A DNA stretch of 64,000 nucleotides from positions 33,297 to 97,296 of the forward strand of contig WEDG01005165.1 in the NCBI GenBank assembly GCA_017591395.1. The letters run 5' to 3'. The notes beneath the pieces were generated by a model. It was not told where the DNA came from. It did not search any database and was given only the letters and a program-made list of their open reading frames with translations. Of the stretch, positions 55,730 through 64,000 are shown one piece after another (the stretch's first letter is position 1; each line of letters starts with the position of its first letter). A program made the translations under genes and the position numbers. Origin of the DNA: Schistocephalus solidus. Lineage: Eukaryota; Platyhelminthes; Cestoda; Diphyllobothriidea; Diphyllobothriidae.

Positions 55730-56800
55730 GGTGCTGAGGTGCAGACCGTGCCGATTTCAGACCACGTTCTGCATGCGTCCAAAGGCTTGGCTGGCTGTGG
55801 CGATCAGATGGGCGATCTCATCGTTGAGTTTGGTGCTGCGGGAGAGATTGCTGCCCAGGTACGCGAAGGTATCCAGAGATTTCAGTTGGGCGTCATTGAC
55901 ATTGATGTGAGCTGTGGAGGAGGTGGTATTGGGCGGTGGCTGCTGTATCACAACCGTTTCTCAGTGTTGATGCAAAGTCTAAAGTTGTCACAGCCGGCAG
56001 CGAAGGGGTCAACGCTCCTTTGCATTTCCTCTTCTGTCGTTGCATTGAGTGCGCAGTCGTCAGCGAAGAGAAGATCGTGGATGATGACTGTGGAGACACG
56101 CAAGCGGAAGTGCATCCGTCGTTGGTTGAGAAGTCGGCCGTCCATCCAGTAGGCAATGTGGATCCCGGGGCGTTCGTCATGGTAGGCGTCCATTAGCATG
56201 GCAGAGAACATGATATTGAAGGGGGTAGGCGCGAGGACGCAGCCCTGCTTCACACCGTTGGTCACTGCGAAGGCCTCAGAGACGGCTCCATAGTCCTTGA
56301 CGCGTACCATCATGCAATCGTGCATCTGACGCACCATATGCGTGAAACGTTCAGGACAGCCGAATTTCTGCATGATTTTCCACAGCCCGTCGCTTTTCAC
56401 CGTGTCAAAAGCCTTTGTCAGATCCACGAAGGTAGTGTATAGGTGGGTTCGCATTTTCTGGCACTTCTTTTGTAGCTGGCGAGCGACGAAAATCATGTCG
56501 ATTGTTCCTCAGTGTCGTTGGAAGCCACATTGGCTTTCCGGGAGCAGACCCTGCTCTAGTTGACCATTCAGACGATTGAGAAGGATATGGGTGAAGATCT
56601 TCCCGGCGATGTTGTGCAGTTAGTTTCTCCAGTGGTTTTCGCAGAGTTGGCGGTTCCCCTTCTTCTATAGAGATGAACCATTGTGGCGCCTTTGAAATCC
56701 TGTGGGACCTGTCATTGGCACCACCTCACCTGAAAGAGCGCTGTGAGCTGGTTCATCAGTTGGGGGACGCCATGCTTGTAGATCTCAGCAAGGATCGCGT
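55730..56800 (-). pseudogene. reverse transcriptase of LINE copy k
   Basis: A 182-codon frame (55948-56496) contains FVDLTKAFDTVKSDGLW (motif A), MVRQMHDCMMVRVKDY, GVKQGCVLAPTPFNIMFSAM (motif B intact) and [20 protein letters not shown] (motif C intact). Upstream and downstream segments are in other frames. This is the best-preserved set of RT catalytic motifs for subfamily B. Confidence 0.85.
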
Positions 56801-56828
56801 CTGATCCAGGTGCTTTCCCTCTGGAGTG

Positions 56829-57420
56829 TTATTGCACGGCCCTGATGGATTCTTGGAGAGGGGGTAGGCGATCGAGGTTAACGTTGGTTTCCAATTCAGG
56901 CAGTCGGTCGATGGCGGCGTCGGAGATAGTACAGGGCTGTTTAAGAACGCTTCGGACGTGTTTCACCCAATGCTTCAGGAATTGCAACTTCTCAGTGAGC
57001 AATGTAGTTCTGTCGGCACCGAGAAGAGGAGTGGTAATGGTGAAGAAGTTCTTCAATTTGTTGCGGTCCGCGTACCCTTGGATCTCCTCAGCCTTGTGAG
57101 CCATCCAGGCGTCCTGCATCTCCCGCAGCCGTTGCACTACAAGGCAGTGACTTCGGTAGAAGGCTATTTTGTTTGCAGTGGTAGGGCGGTCGATGCAGGC
57201 TTTGTGCAACCGGTTCTTCTCAGCGAGCAGTGCATTGATACCTGCGTAGTTGTCATTGAAACAGTCCTGGTGTTAAAAACGTGAGCGGCCGAGGACATTC
57301 AGGGCGATTAATTGGACCGTGTTCCTCAGTTGGCACCAGCGGTTATTCCCGGAGGTGATTGGGTGGTAGGCTATTCGGTTGTCCAGCTCGTTTCTGAAAC
57401 GGAGATCGTGAGCAGGCACA
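56829..57420 (-). pseudogene. linker/pre-RT of LINE copy k
   Basis: A 126-codon frame with RSHCLVVQRLREMQDAWMAH, KAEEIQGYADRNKLKNFF and HWVKHVRSVLKQPCTISDAA. A short deletion lies between NFF and LLGADRTTLL compared with copies d and i. Confidence 0.7.
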
Positions 57421-57590
57421 TTCAACAATACAGGATGTAACTTACCTTTTGTTCACTTACATTGGGGTCGACTGCGTGGTTCCAGACGAAGCCTCATCTT
57501 GGAGATGACGAGGCGAAGATGCGTCCATCTGTTGACACAGGGTATCACCTTTATCACCAGCACGTCCTGTTGGTCACGCCTCCGGACACA

Positions 57591-57835
57591 CGACAGTTCG
57601 ACCGTCGTAGTCCAATGATATCCACCGTATGCTCCACAGAATGGTTGAGCAGGGACGGTGACATGAGCGAAAATTAGTTTTAAGTGATAGTAGACTTGCA
57701 TTGCCTATACTGCACTCTCTTTTCCATAATCCGTCTGCGCCCGGTGACAAAATAGATTCAAGAAGACCGGAGGGGGTCGGGCGCAGATGAAGCATTTCTC
57801 ACGGAGTGGGAGAGTGAGGTGTGCCATGAGCGGAT
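57591..57835 (-). repeat. M1 module, 3' part
   Basis: M1 end (ACAGTTCGACCGTCGTAGTC at 57593-57612), the GACGGTGACATGAGCG segment and a weak purine/pyrimidine tract. It fades near 57835. Confidence 0.65.
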
Positions 57836-57990
57836 ACCTACGCGTGCCCATATTGGGTACGCGCATCCCCCATGTTCATCATTTATTATGGGACATAAAC
57901 CAAGAATAATATTAAGGCCTGCCACACCCTGATTTCTCCCCCGTGTATGTCCAGCGCATTTACAACGCGGCCCGTTTAGAGGGCACAGAC
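57836..57990. other. no gene recognised
   Basis: Short unassigned sequence between two M1 copies. Confidence 0.3.
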
Positions 57991-58800
57991 GAGAGTTCGA
58001 CCGTCGTAGTCCGACGATGTCCGACGTACGCTCCACAGAAGGGTGGTGCAGGTACGGTGACTAGCGCGTGATTTAGTTTAAAGTGATAGTAGACTTGCGC
58101 TGCATCTACTGCGCTATCTCCTCCCCCCCAACCTGAGCCCGGTGTCATGAAATAGTCATGAAGACCGGAGATGGGAGAGGGCGCAGGTGGCTGGCGCGGC
58201 CAGAGCCGCCCCTGGGCATGCCACCGCACCTAGCGCGGATCCCACGGATTGGAAGTACCATAAGGGCCAAATTAAGAAGGAGCCATTACAGACTGACTGT
58301 AGGTCCACCAGTCAGTCACGCCACAAAAAACGCACACTGGGCTGACCAAGCGGTCCGAGTTATCCCGTCATTTGGCAACCTTCTAAGCCACGGCTTTTAG
58401 CGCACCGTGATAGTTTTCAAGCGCGTCAAATTATTTATAGTGAGGAAAATGCGCTGAGCCGTCGACCTACTCTCTACCCTGCCTCCGCAATCAGTCCACT
58501 GTCCTAGCCGGTCAGTTGTCTGATGCGGAAGTGGGCCCAGCTGCTGTAGAACTCGTCTACGCGTACTACGTAAACGACCTGATCCCCCAAACACAAACAC
58601 CAGGATTTCACACAACAGGGGTTGCACGGATCACATCTCAAATGTCTGAGAGTACCGGAGGTCACGTTAAGAAGGAGCCATCACAGCCTGACTCTCAGAC
58701 CACCAGTCAGCCACTCCACCTAACACACAGTGGACTGAGTGTGAGATCTGAGTGTAATTGTCAGTTGGCAAACTTCCAACCCAAGGCACTTATCACCCCG
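57991..58800 (-). repeat. tail modules M3-M1
   Basis: M1 (58412-57991), with hairpin and AGTTCGACCGTCGTAGTCCG end, follows M3 (58800-58413). M3 keeps CACCAGGATTTCACACAACA and TAATTGTCAGTTGGCAAACT. The usual M2 is absent. The array lies downstream of LINE copy l on the same strand. Confidence 0.75.
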
Positions 58801-59112
58801 TGGTATTCTCAAGCTCAGATCAAACACATGCAGTAGAGGAACCACATGAAGAAGGAGCCGAGGATCATGCTTGCCTCTCAATCAGCTATGAAGACTGAGA
58901 GCATGTTTTTGTCCTGTTGCGTATGAGTATGTCAGGTGCATGGGCTGACGAGGAGAGATGTAGTGTTGGGGTATAGCCGGCGGTGTTCTAACACAGGTTT
59001 TCATGGAGAAGCGTGTGACGTATAGGCCCATGCTATGTATGACTGTGCGTGGGCTGTGCGGACAAATGAGTCGAGTGCGTCGGGTGTATGTTGGTACTCC
59101 TGCCACTGGTTC

Positions 59113-60363
59113 TCAGGTCTCTGTGCGATGGATTCGCAAGTGACTGACCAGGCCGATGCGTGATGTGCATGTGCGGTGACAATGAGGACAGGATAGGTCG
59201 AGAGGTGCTGAGTCTGGGGAGGCTTTGCTTCTGGACCATGAGGACAGTTTAGGAGAGAGTCCCCGTCGCTGATGGTGTTGGCAGTTGCGGCGGTGGTGGT
59301 TGCGATGTTGTGGGTAACAGGCGATGAGTATTGGAATGTGGTTTCTATGATCGTGGGAGTAATGGAATTGATGCCAGGAGTGAGAGTGAGGGAGTCCGAA
59401 GGAGGGTTGGCAGAATTTGACGTTGAAGTTGGAATGGCCGGATTGTTGGTGCATTGCGTTCGAAGATGTCCGACAAGGTCGATTCGCACGCGGAATGTGC
59501 GTTGACAGCGTGGGCACGTTGGCAGGAATTGGGCATTGGCCGTGTTGATCCGGGGTTGCTGGTGAATTTCGTGCCGCTCTTTTGGCCTTGGCGGCGGCTA
59601 TCCAGTTGGCCTCATAGATTGCTGAACCAGTCTTCACGGATCTTCTCCATGCCAGTCTATCGTGGGCGAGGTCTTCCAGGTCACCGGGTTGATTTTCAGT
59701 TGCTTCTGAAATCCGCTGAGTAACCTCGTCGTCGATTCTCGTGTTGCATGACAGCACGCTTCCCAGATAAGCAAAGGGTTCCACATTTTTGAGCTGAGCG
59801 CCATTGACATTGATTCGGGGAGCATTGTATTCCACGCTGGGTGGCGGCTGGGGCATGACAACCGTTTTGGCTGTACTGATTGTTAATCCAAAATTGGCGC
59901 AGAGTGCGACGAAGAGGTCCATACTCCTTTGCATGTCCTCCTCCGTCCCGGTGTTAAGGGCGCAGTCGTCCGCGAAGAGCAAGTCATGGACTGTACCCGT
60001 AGAAACGCGCCTTGTGTCCTGCATACGCCTAATGTTGAGAAGGTACCCGCCAGTTCTGCAGGCGATGTGGATCCCAGGGCGCTCATCACGGTAGGCGTCC
60101 ATCAGCCTTGCAGAGAACAGGAGACTGAACAAGGTGGGGGCCAGTACGCAGCCCTGCTTCACACCATTGGTCACTGCGAATGATTTGGTCAACGTCCCGT
60201 TGTCAGTGACGCACGCCATCATCCCGTCATGAAACTGACGCACCATGTGCATGAAGTGCTCAGGACAGCCGAATTTCTGCGTGACGTTCCACAGTCCGTC
60301 GCGATTCACCGTGTCAAATGCTTTTGTCAGATCCACGAAGGTAGTGTAGAGGTGGGTTCGCAT
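59113..60363 (-). pseudogene. 416-codon RT/zinc-finger fusion frame of LINE copy l
   Basis: The longest open frame on the window that is not simple repeat. It carries FVDLTKAFDTVNRDGLW (residues about 10-26), [38 protein letters not shown] (motif B intact) and [16 protein letters not shown] (motif C intact). From TQRISEATE it joins directly to the C-terminal DRLAWRRSVKTGSAIYEANW, then passes in a shifted frame through the first finger. It ends in frame with CPHCHRTCTSRIGLVSHLRI. The frame lacks the upstream fingers-domain residues and endonuclease. Confidence 0.75.
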
Positions 60364-60399
60364 CTCCTGGTACTTCTCTCTTGTAGTTGGCGTGCGGCA

Positions 60400-61430
60400 A
60401 AGATCATATCGGTTGTTTCGCGGTCGGCGGAAGCCACATTGGCTTTCAGGAGATTGCCTGCCCTGCTACGGTGACCGTTCAGATAATTGGTAGGATACGG
60501 GCGAAGCTCTTCCACCTGGCTATGTCGAGTAACGGGAGATGCCTCTGTGACTATCACATAATTGCCGGTTCCCCTTCCGTTTGTAGAGATGGACGATGGT
60601 CGTGTCTTTGAAATCCTGAAGACGTTGTCGTTGGCGCCACATCTCCTGGAATAGAGTTGTGAGTTCTGCATCAGCCAGGGCCCGCCGTTCTTGTAGACTA
60701 CCGGTGGGATTGCGTCGGATCATGGTGTTTTACCGTGTGTAATATTTTGCACGGCCCGGATGGTTTCTAGTAGGGAAGGCGGCAGATCCAGGTCATTGTT
60801 CCTGTCCACTTGAAGGAGTCGGTCAATAGCAGCATCGGAGATGGCTGATGAGAAATTAAAGACACTTCTGAAGTATTCAGCTCAGCGCTTCAGAATTTGC
60901 GATTTGTCTGTAAGTAGTGTTGTGCAGTCCGAGCTGAGCAGCGGTGCGGTCCCCTTGATACACGGGCCATAGATGGCCTTGATGGCTTTGAAAAAGTTTT
61001 TCATTTAATTGCGGTCCGCATACCCCTGGATTTCCTCAGCCCTTCGGATCATCCAGGCGTCCTGCATCTCCCGCAGCCGTTGCTGTACAAGGCGGCGGCA
61101 TCTGAAGAAGGCCGCTTTGGTGGCATCAGTTCAAAGGTCCATGTAGGCTTTGTATAGTCCATTCTTCTGCGCGAATAAGATGCTGATTTCGGTCTCATCG
61201 TCGTCATACCAGTCCTTGTGTTGACGGCGTGCGCGTCTGAGGACTTCAAGGGCGGTGGACTGGATGACATTTCGCAGTTTTCATCATCGTGTCGCCACGG
61301 TGGCATTATGATCTGGAGCATGCAGGTTATCGAGTTTCTGGGTTATTTAGTTGCTGAAATCAAAACAGTGAGCAGGCAAATTTAACAAAAGAGTATTACA
61401 ATGATCTGGTGGTTGCTTACCTTGGGGCCT
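60400..61430 (-). pseudogene. pre-RT, linker region of LINE copy l
   Basis: Fragments such as [50 protein letters not shown] and [20 protein letters not shown] occur in several frames between 60400 and 61350. Frameshifts are frequent. Confidence 0.7.
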
Positions 61431-61439
61431 TCTTCGGGG

Positions 61440-61977
61440 TTGAAGTCGGAGCCTCATCTTGGAGATGACGAGGCGGTGATCCTTCCAGCTATCGGCATCG
61501 CGGATCGCCTTGGTTACCAGCACGTCCTGTCGATCTCGCCTCCGGACGAGAACATAGTCCAGCAGCTGTCAGCGCCACGACCGAGGGTGCATCCACGTGG
61601 CCTTCTCCCGCGTTGGAAGGCGGAAGAAGGTGTTGTTCAGCAGGAGACGGTGTTATACAAACGTTCACAGAAGAAGGAGGCCGTTATCATTACAGCTACC
61701 GTGACCGTGGGGACCCAGCCCTCCCTGCCAGGGAGCGTTGTCTGTTCCGACTTGGGCTTTGAAGCTGCAAGGACAACCATCTTATCCGTCTTCGGCACTG
61801 TCGCCAGCAGGACGTGCAGGTCCTCGTCGAATTTGTCCTACACCGCATCAGCGCTCGTTATGGGGAGGGGGTGGGGAGGTGTAACTGGTGATGATTTTGG
61901 CGAACATGTTTTCTCGAAGAGTCAGGCGGAGGCTAATCTGGCCATCGTTGATACTCTGCGGCAGACAGGACAAACCG
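61440..61977 (-). pseudogene. endonuclease C-terminal half of LINE copy l
   Basis: The minus strand shows [23 protein letters not shown] sequence in place of the DFN region, [20 protein letters not shown] (about 61570-61505) and a [19 protein letters not shown] end (about 61480-61440). The LGDFN motif is destroyed (around 61770). The oppositely oriented 209-codon plus-strand frame here is a shadow. Confidence 0.6.
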
Positions 61978-62005
61978 AAGAGTATGGCGCGGGGGTTGGG
62001 GACGT

Positions 62006-62763
62006 CCCATTCTTGATGTCCTACCATTGATATAAAAGTTTGCTACGTAGATTGTATTGCTCCGTGCAACGAAATCACTGGTCGCTTCCTTCATCGTGCC
62101 TTATTGTCCTCGAATGAAAATGGGGCGATGATTTAATATCGAACCTTTATGTTCTATTAATATAGCAAACCTACTTATTTCATTTACGTAGGCATGTTAT
62201 ATTATAGTGACAGTTGTGGTTAAGCGTATATTTTGATTACGGTTAGGGAACGGTTGAGTATTGGGTTATGGTTAAGGTTAGGGCCGTATACCACCCTGTC
62301 CAATCCGACCATAATTGATCAATAACCACGGCTTACCTCTTTTCCTCCCAGTTCCGCTCTATACTTCAAAGCTTTCAATTTGCGCTGTGTTCGGACAACT
62401 CACTGGAGTAATAAAATGAACATGGCGGAAATATGACTTTTGTTAATGTCTTCACAACTTCCTTTAAGTACCGTCGCCATCTGCTCCTCCCATAAAGCCC
62501 GCGTTAACATTTTTTCGTATTGCAGAAGTACCTATGTTCCATTTCTCCATAGGGCTACGTATCTATTCTGTCTGAACTTCGCTTCACCTAGTCCCCTTCG
62601 ATCTAATTCCGGCAAAAATAAGTCATGGTGCTGTGTATGCAATTTAAATACCTAGGAGAAATCAAGATATCGCACAATCGTTGCAATATTTTTGCTGAGA
62701 ATTACGTTTGGGGCAAATGTACCATTTAAAAGTTTCGTTAAATACAGTTTCCAAAAAATCTAT
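62006..62763. other. no gene; short telomere-like patch
   Basis: AT-rich sequence. At 62215-62285 there are scattered GGTTAGGG and GGTTAAGG units like those inside the TIR elements, but no inverted ends were found. Confidence 0.35.
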
Positions 62764-62905
62764 GACAGTTAGACCATCGCGAGAAACGCCGTAAACCGTG
62801 TACCCCACGGACTGGGTGCAACAGCAGTGACTTACGCTGCACCTATCGCACTCTATCTGAAATTTTCCCACCTGGCTCCAATGTCCAGTCAGTGTCAAGA
62901 CGACT
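62764..62905 (-). repeat. M1 module, degraded end fragment
   Basis: The minus-strand order AGTTAGACCATCGCGAGAAA, GTGACTTACGCTGCACCTAT, GCACTCTATCTG and CACCTGGCTCCAATGTC matches the last about 140 bp of M1. Confidence 0.5.
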
Positions 62906-62959
62906 AAACGTTGGCTCTGGTGCAGCGGCTAACAAAACTAAACAGCCCTGTCTATGCTT

Positions 62960-63118
62960 GCCACACACACTCCTGCCACACTTCCACGAGAGCTTTGTGG
63001 CATGGGGCTCCCTCTCGAGCCCCGCCAGCAGCTGCATAATGGCTAGTGGAATAGTCAGAATGAAAATTACCGACAAAGACAAGAGAGACTGGAATGGCCT
63101 CATAGTGTGGGGCTCACC
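62960..63118 (-). mobile_element. SINE copy S9, 3' part
   Basis: Minus-strand match to the SINE body: GGAATGGCC...CTCCA-like, CTCTTGTCTTTGTCGGTAAT, a CAGCTGCTGGCGGGGCTCGA segment and a decayed 3' end. Confidence 0.6.
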
Positions 63119-63159
63119 GATCTGCTTAAGGAACATGTATGTTCCGTTGTGCCCTGGAG

Positions 63160-63308
63160 CTTAGACTAGAGCTCTCGCAGGCGGTCGCATAGCGACGTGT
63201 AGCATATGATGAAATGGAACCGACAAAGACAAGGGAGACCGGAATGGCCATTTCTGGCTTATTAGCCGTCATCAGCCACTCATACCCAATCCCAAGTGTG
63301 GCACACCT

Positions 63309-63311
<3 letters not shown>
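63160..63311 (-). mobile_element. SINE copy S10, body
   Basis: Minus strand from CCCAGGTGTGCCACACTTGG through GGGATTGGGTATGAGTGGCT, the CTGATGA box at 63275-63269, a GGCT...AGCC hairpin, GAAA at 63254-63251, GGCCATTCCGGTCTCCCTTG and TCTTTGTCGG. The tRNA head is missing. Confidence 0.65.

Positions 63312-63376
<65 letters not shown>
63312..63376. repeat. (TA)n microsatellite, 65 bp
   Basis: A pure TA run between SINE S10 and the Penelope-like fragment. Confidence 0.97.
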
Positions 63377-63380
<4 letters not shown>

Positions 63381-64000
63381 AACAGAGGGTGGTTTGCATC
63401 CCGAGATAGTATAATGAAAAAAAATGCTCTTCGGGAAATGGAGTTTTACTCGTAAATTTTTCAAGTTGGTGACACCAACCCGTCGTCAGACGAAATGAAC
63501 AGAGGAGAAAGTGAAGTGGCGCGACAGGACAGATGGTGACAAACAAACATTTGTAGAACGGAGAAGAGATTTGAGTTTCTCTTGTAGGTTTGCTCGTTTC
63601 TTCATTCTGGCGTCCTTGGTGGTGGCAATTATCCTTTGTAGTACTTCGTCGAATAGGTTCCCGGGTAGACATGAGAAGCACCGGTTTTTAAGGTCGGCAA
63701 TTGTGGCTTCGAAGCGGCAAATACGATGGTGGACGTCGGATATAACAGCACTCAAAACGCGGAATCCATATTTGCGTGCGAGTTGTCTTCCAGTCTCATT
63801 GGGTAGAGTGGGCTTGAATCGAAGTGACTTCAGAAGGATACCGCGATCGCGACAGCGGTGGAGGAAATTTAGTTGTTCGTAAGTCGTCGCCGGTCTCTGT
63901 GCGAATTTCTCCCAACGTCTGGTAGGGATAAGCGTTTGACGCCCATAAATATGTTGAATAACAGAGGTGGTTTGCATCCCGAGATAGTATAATGAAAAAT
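63377..64000 (-). mobile_element. second Penelope-like element: terminal repeats flanking an ORF start
   Basis: The same about 45 bp sequence (AATAACAGAGGGTGGTTTGC and on to ATGAAAAA) occurs at 63379-63423 and 63954-64000 in direct orientation. The minus strand between them is the start of a Penelope-like ORF. Within the left repeat, 63458-63489 has a CTGACGA box, hairpin and GAAAA arrangement. The element continues beyond the right edge. Confidence 0.6.
63486..63977 (-). pseudogene. N-terminal part of a Penelope-like reverse transcriptase ORF
   Basis: A 163-codon frame whose ATG lies in the terminal repeat. It contains TTYEQLNFLHRCRDRGILLK, SLRFKPTLPNETGRQLARKY, ISDVHHRICRFEATIADLKN and a Lys-rich MKKRANLQEKLKSLL. 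This pattern (NFLxxCxxxGIxxxSLxxK, then a charged helix) is the usual start of Penelope-like RTs, before the catalytic domain. The RT domain itself is absent, because the frame ends in the left terminal repeat. Confidence 0.6.

Larger units (their letters stand above)
54411..57590 (-). mobile_element. LINE copy k: subfamily B, 5' truncated in the endonuclease
   Basis: Minus strand. Endonuclease end (57587-57480), linker/pre-RT (57420-56830), RT (56800-55730), post-RT and basic C-terminus (55700-55150), zinc-finger tail (55140-54507), 3'UTR (54506-54411), then M2 and M1. The truncation point at 57587-57590 abuts the end of another M1 module. Confidence 0.85.
58920..62005 (-). mobile_element. 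LINE copy l: subfamily A, deleted between RT and C-terminus
   Basis: Minus strand. A trace of 5'UTR-like sequence (62005-61978) is joined to the endonuclease (about 61977-61440), then linker and pre-RT (61400-60730), RT (60700-59715), a junction near 59700-59715 that removes the post-RT region, basic C-terminus (59700-59540), zinc-finger tail (59500-58970) and a diverged 3' end. M3 and M1 follow at 58800-57991. Confidence 0.82.

Noticed and set aside
61401..62030. 209-codon plus-strand frame
   Set aside because: It is the antisense shadow of the LINE copy l endonuclease. The same kind of shadow occurs at 35447-35854 and 44458-45012.

Overview
This window looks like repeat-rich, gene-poor nuclear DNA of a flatworm, most likely a tapeworm of the diphyllobothriid group (Spirometra/Dibothriocephalus/Schistocephalus type). 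That is inferred from the repeats: a non-LTR retrotransposon (LINE) whose ORF ends in C2H2 zinc fingers, tRNA-derived SINEs, Penelope-like elements, a Merlin-type DNA transposon remnant and telomere-like TTAGGG runs. There are no bacterial operons, rRNA genes, CRISPR arrays or intact functional tRNAs. The only good host-gene candidate is one minus-strand exon at 5406-5807, which resembles the N-terminus of an ARID1/Osa-type SWI/SNF subunit and ends in a perfect GTAAGT donor. Two weaker GC-rich blocks (2093-2273 and 38104-38661) could hold exons.

Layout: 1-7.4 kb is unique sequence with the ARID1-like exon. From 7.4 to 15.3 kb lie a TIR element, three long microsatellites, and LINE copies a, b and c with tail modules. 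From 15.3 to 24.1 kb there is sparse sequence with SINEs, a four-module repeat array (18.8-20.06 kb) and a second TIR element. The least degraded LINE (copy d) spans 24.4-28.4 kb and carries a SINE insertion. A sparse stretch with a Merlin remnant follows (29-32.4 kb). From 32.9 to 37.4 kb are LINE fragments e, f and g in mixed orientations with modules. A GC-rich insertion, LINE h, a second four-module array and LINE i occupy 37.5-44.9 kb. The stretch 44.9-48.06 kb shows nothing recognisable. LINE j (48.06-50.8 kb) is followed by a Penelope-like element with an inverted terminal repeat (51-52.9 kb), LINE k (53.7-57.6 kb), LINE l (58-62 kb), SINEs, a TA microsatellite and a second Penelope-like fragment at the right edge.

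The main structural theme is one LINE family. Its 5'UTR (about 600 bp) precedes an APE-type endonuclease, a linker, a reverse transcriptase, a basic C-terminus and 4-5 C2H2 fingers. A short 3'UTR then leads into a tail of homologous 290-430 bp modules, here named M2, M1t, M3 and M1. Each module opens with a small hairpin. The tail modules occur with the LINE in five places and as the same ordered array at two loci. Every LINE copy is broken. Several keep their 5' and/or 3' parts but lost internal segments at junctions with 2-4 nt microhomology. All coordinates of repeat edges are by eye and may be off by about 5-30 bp.
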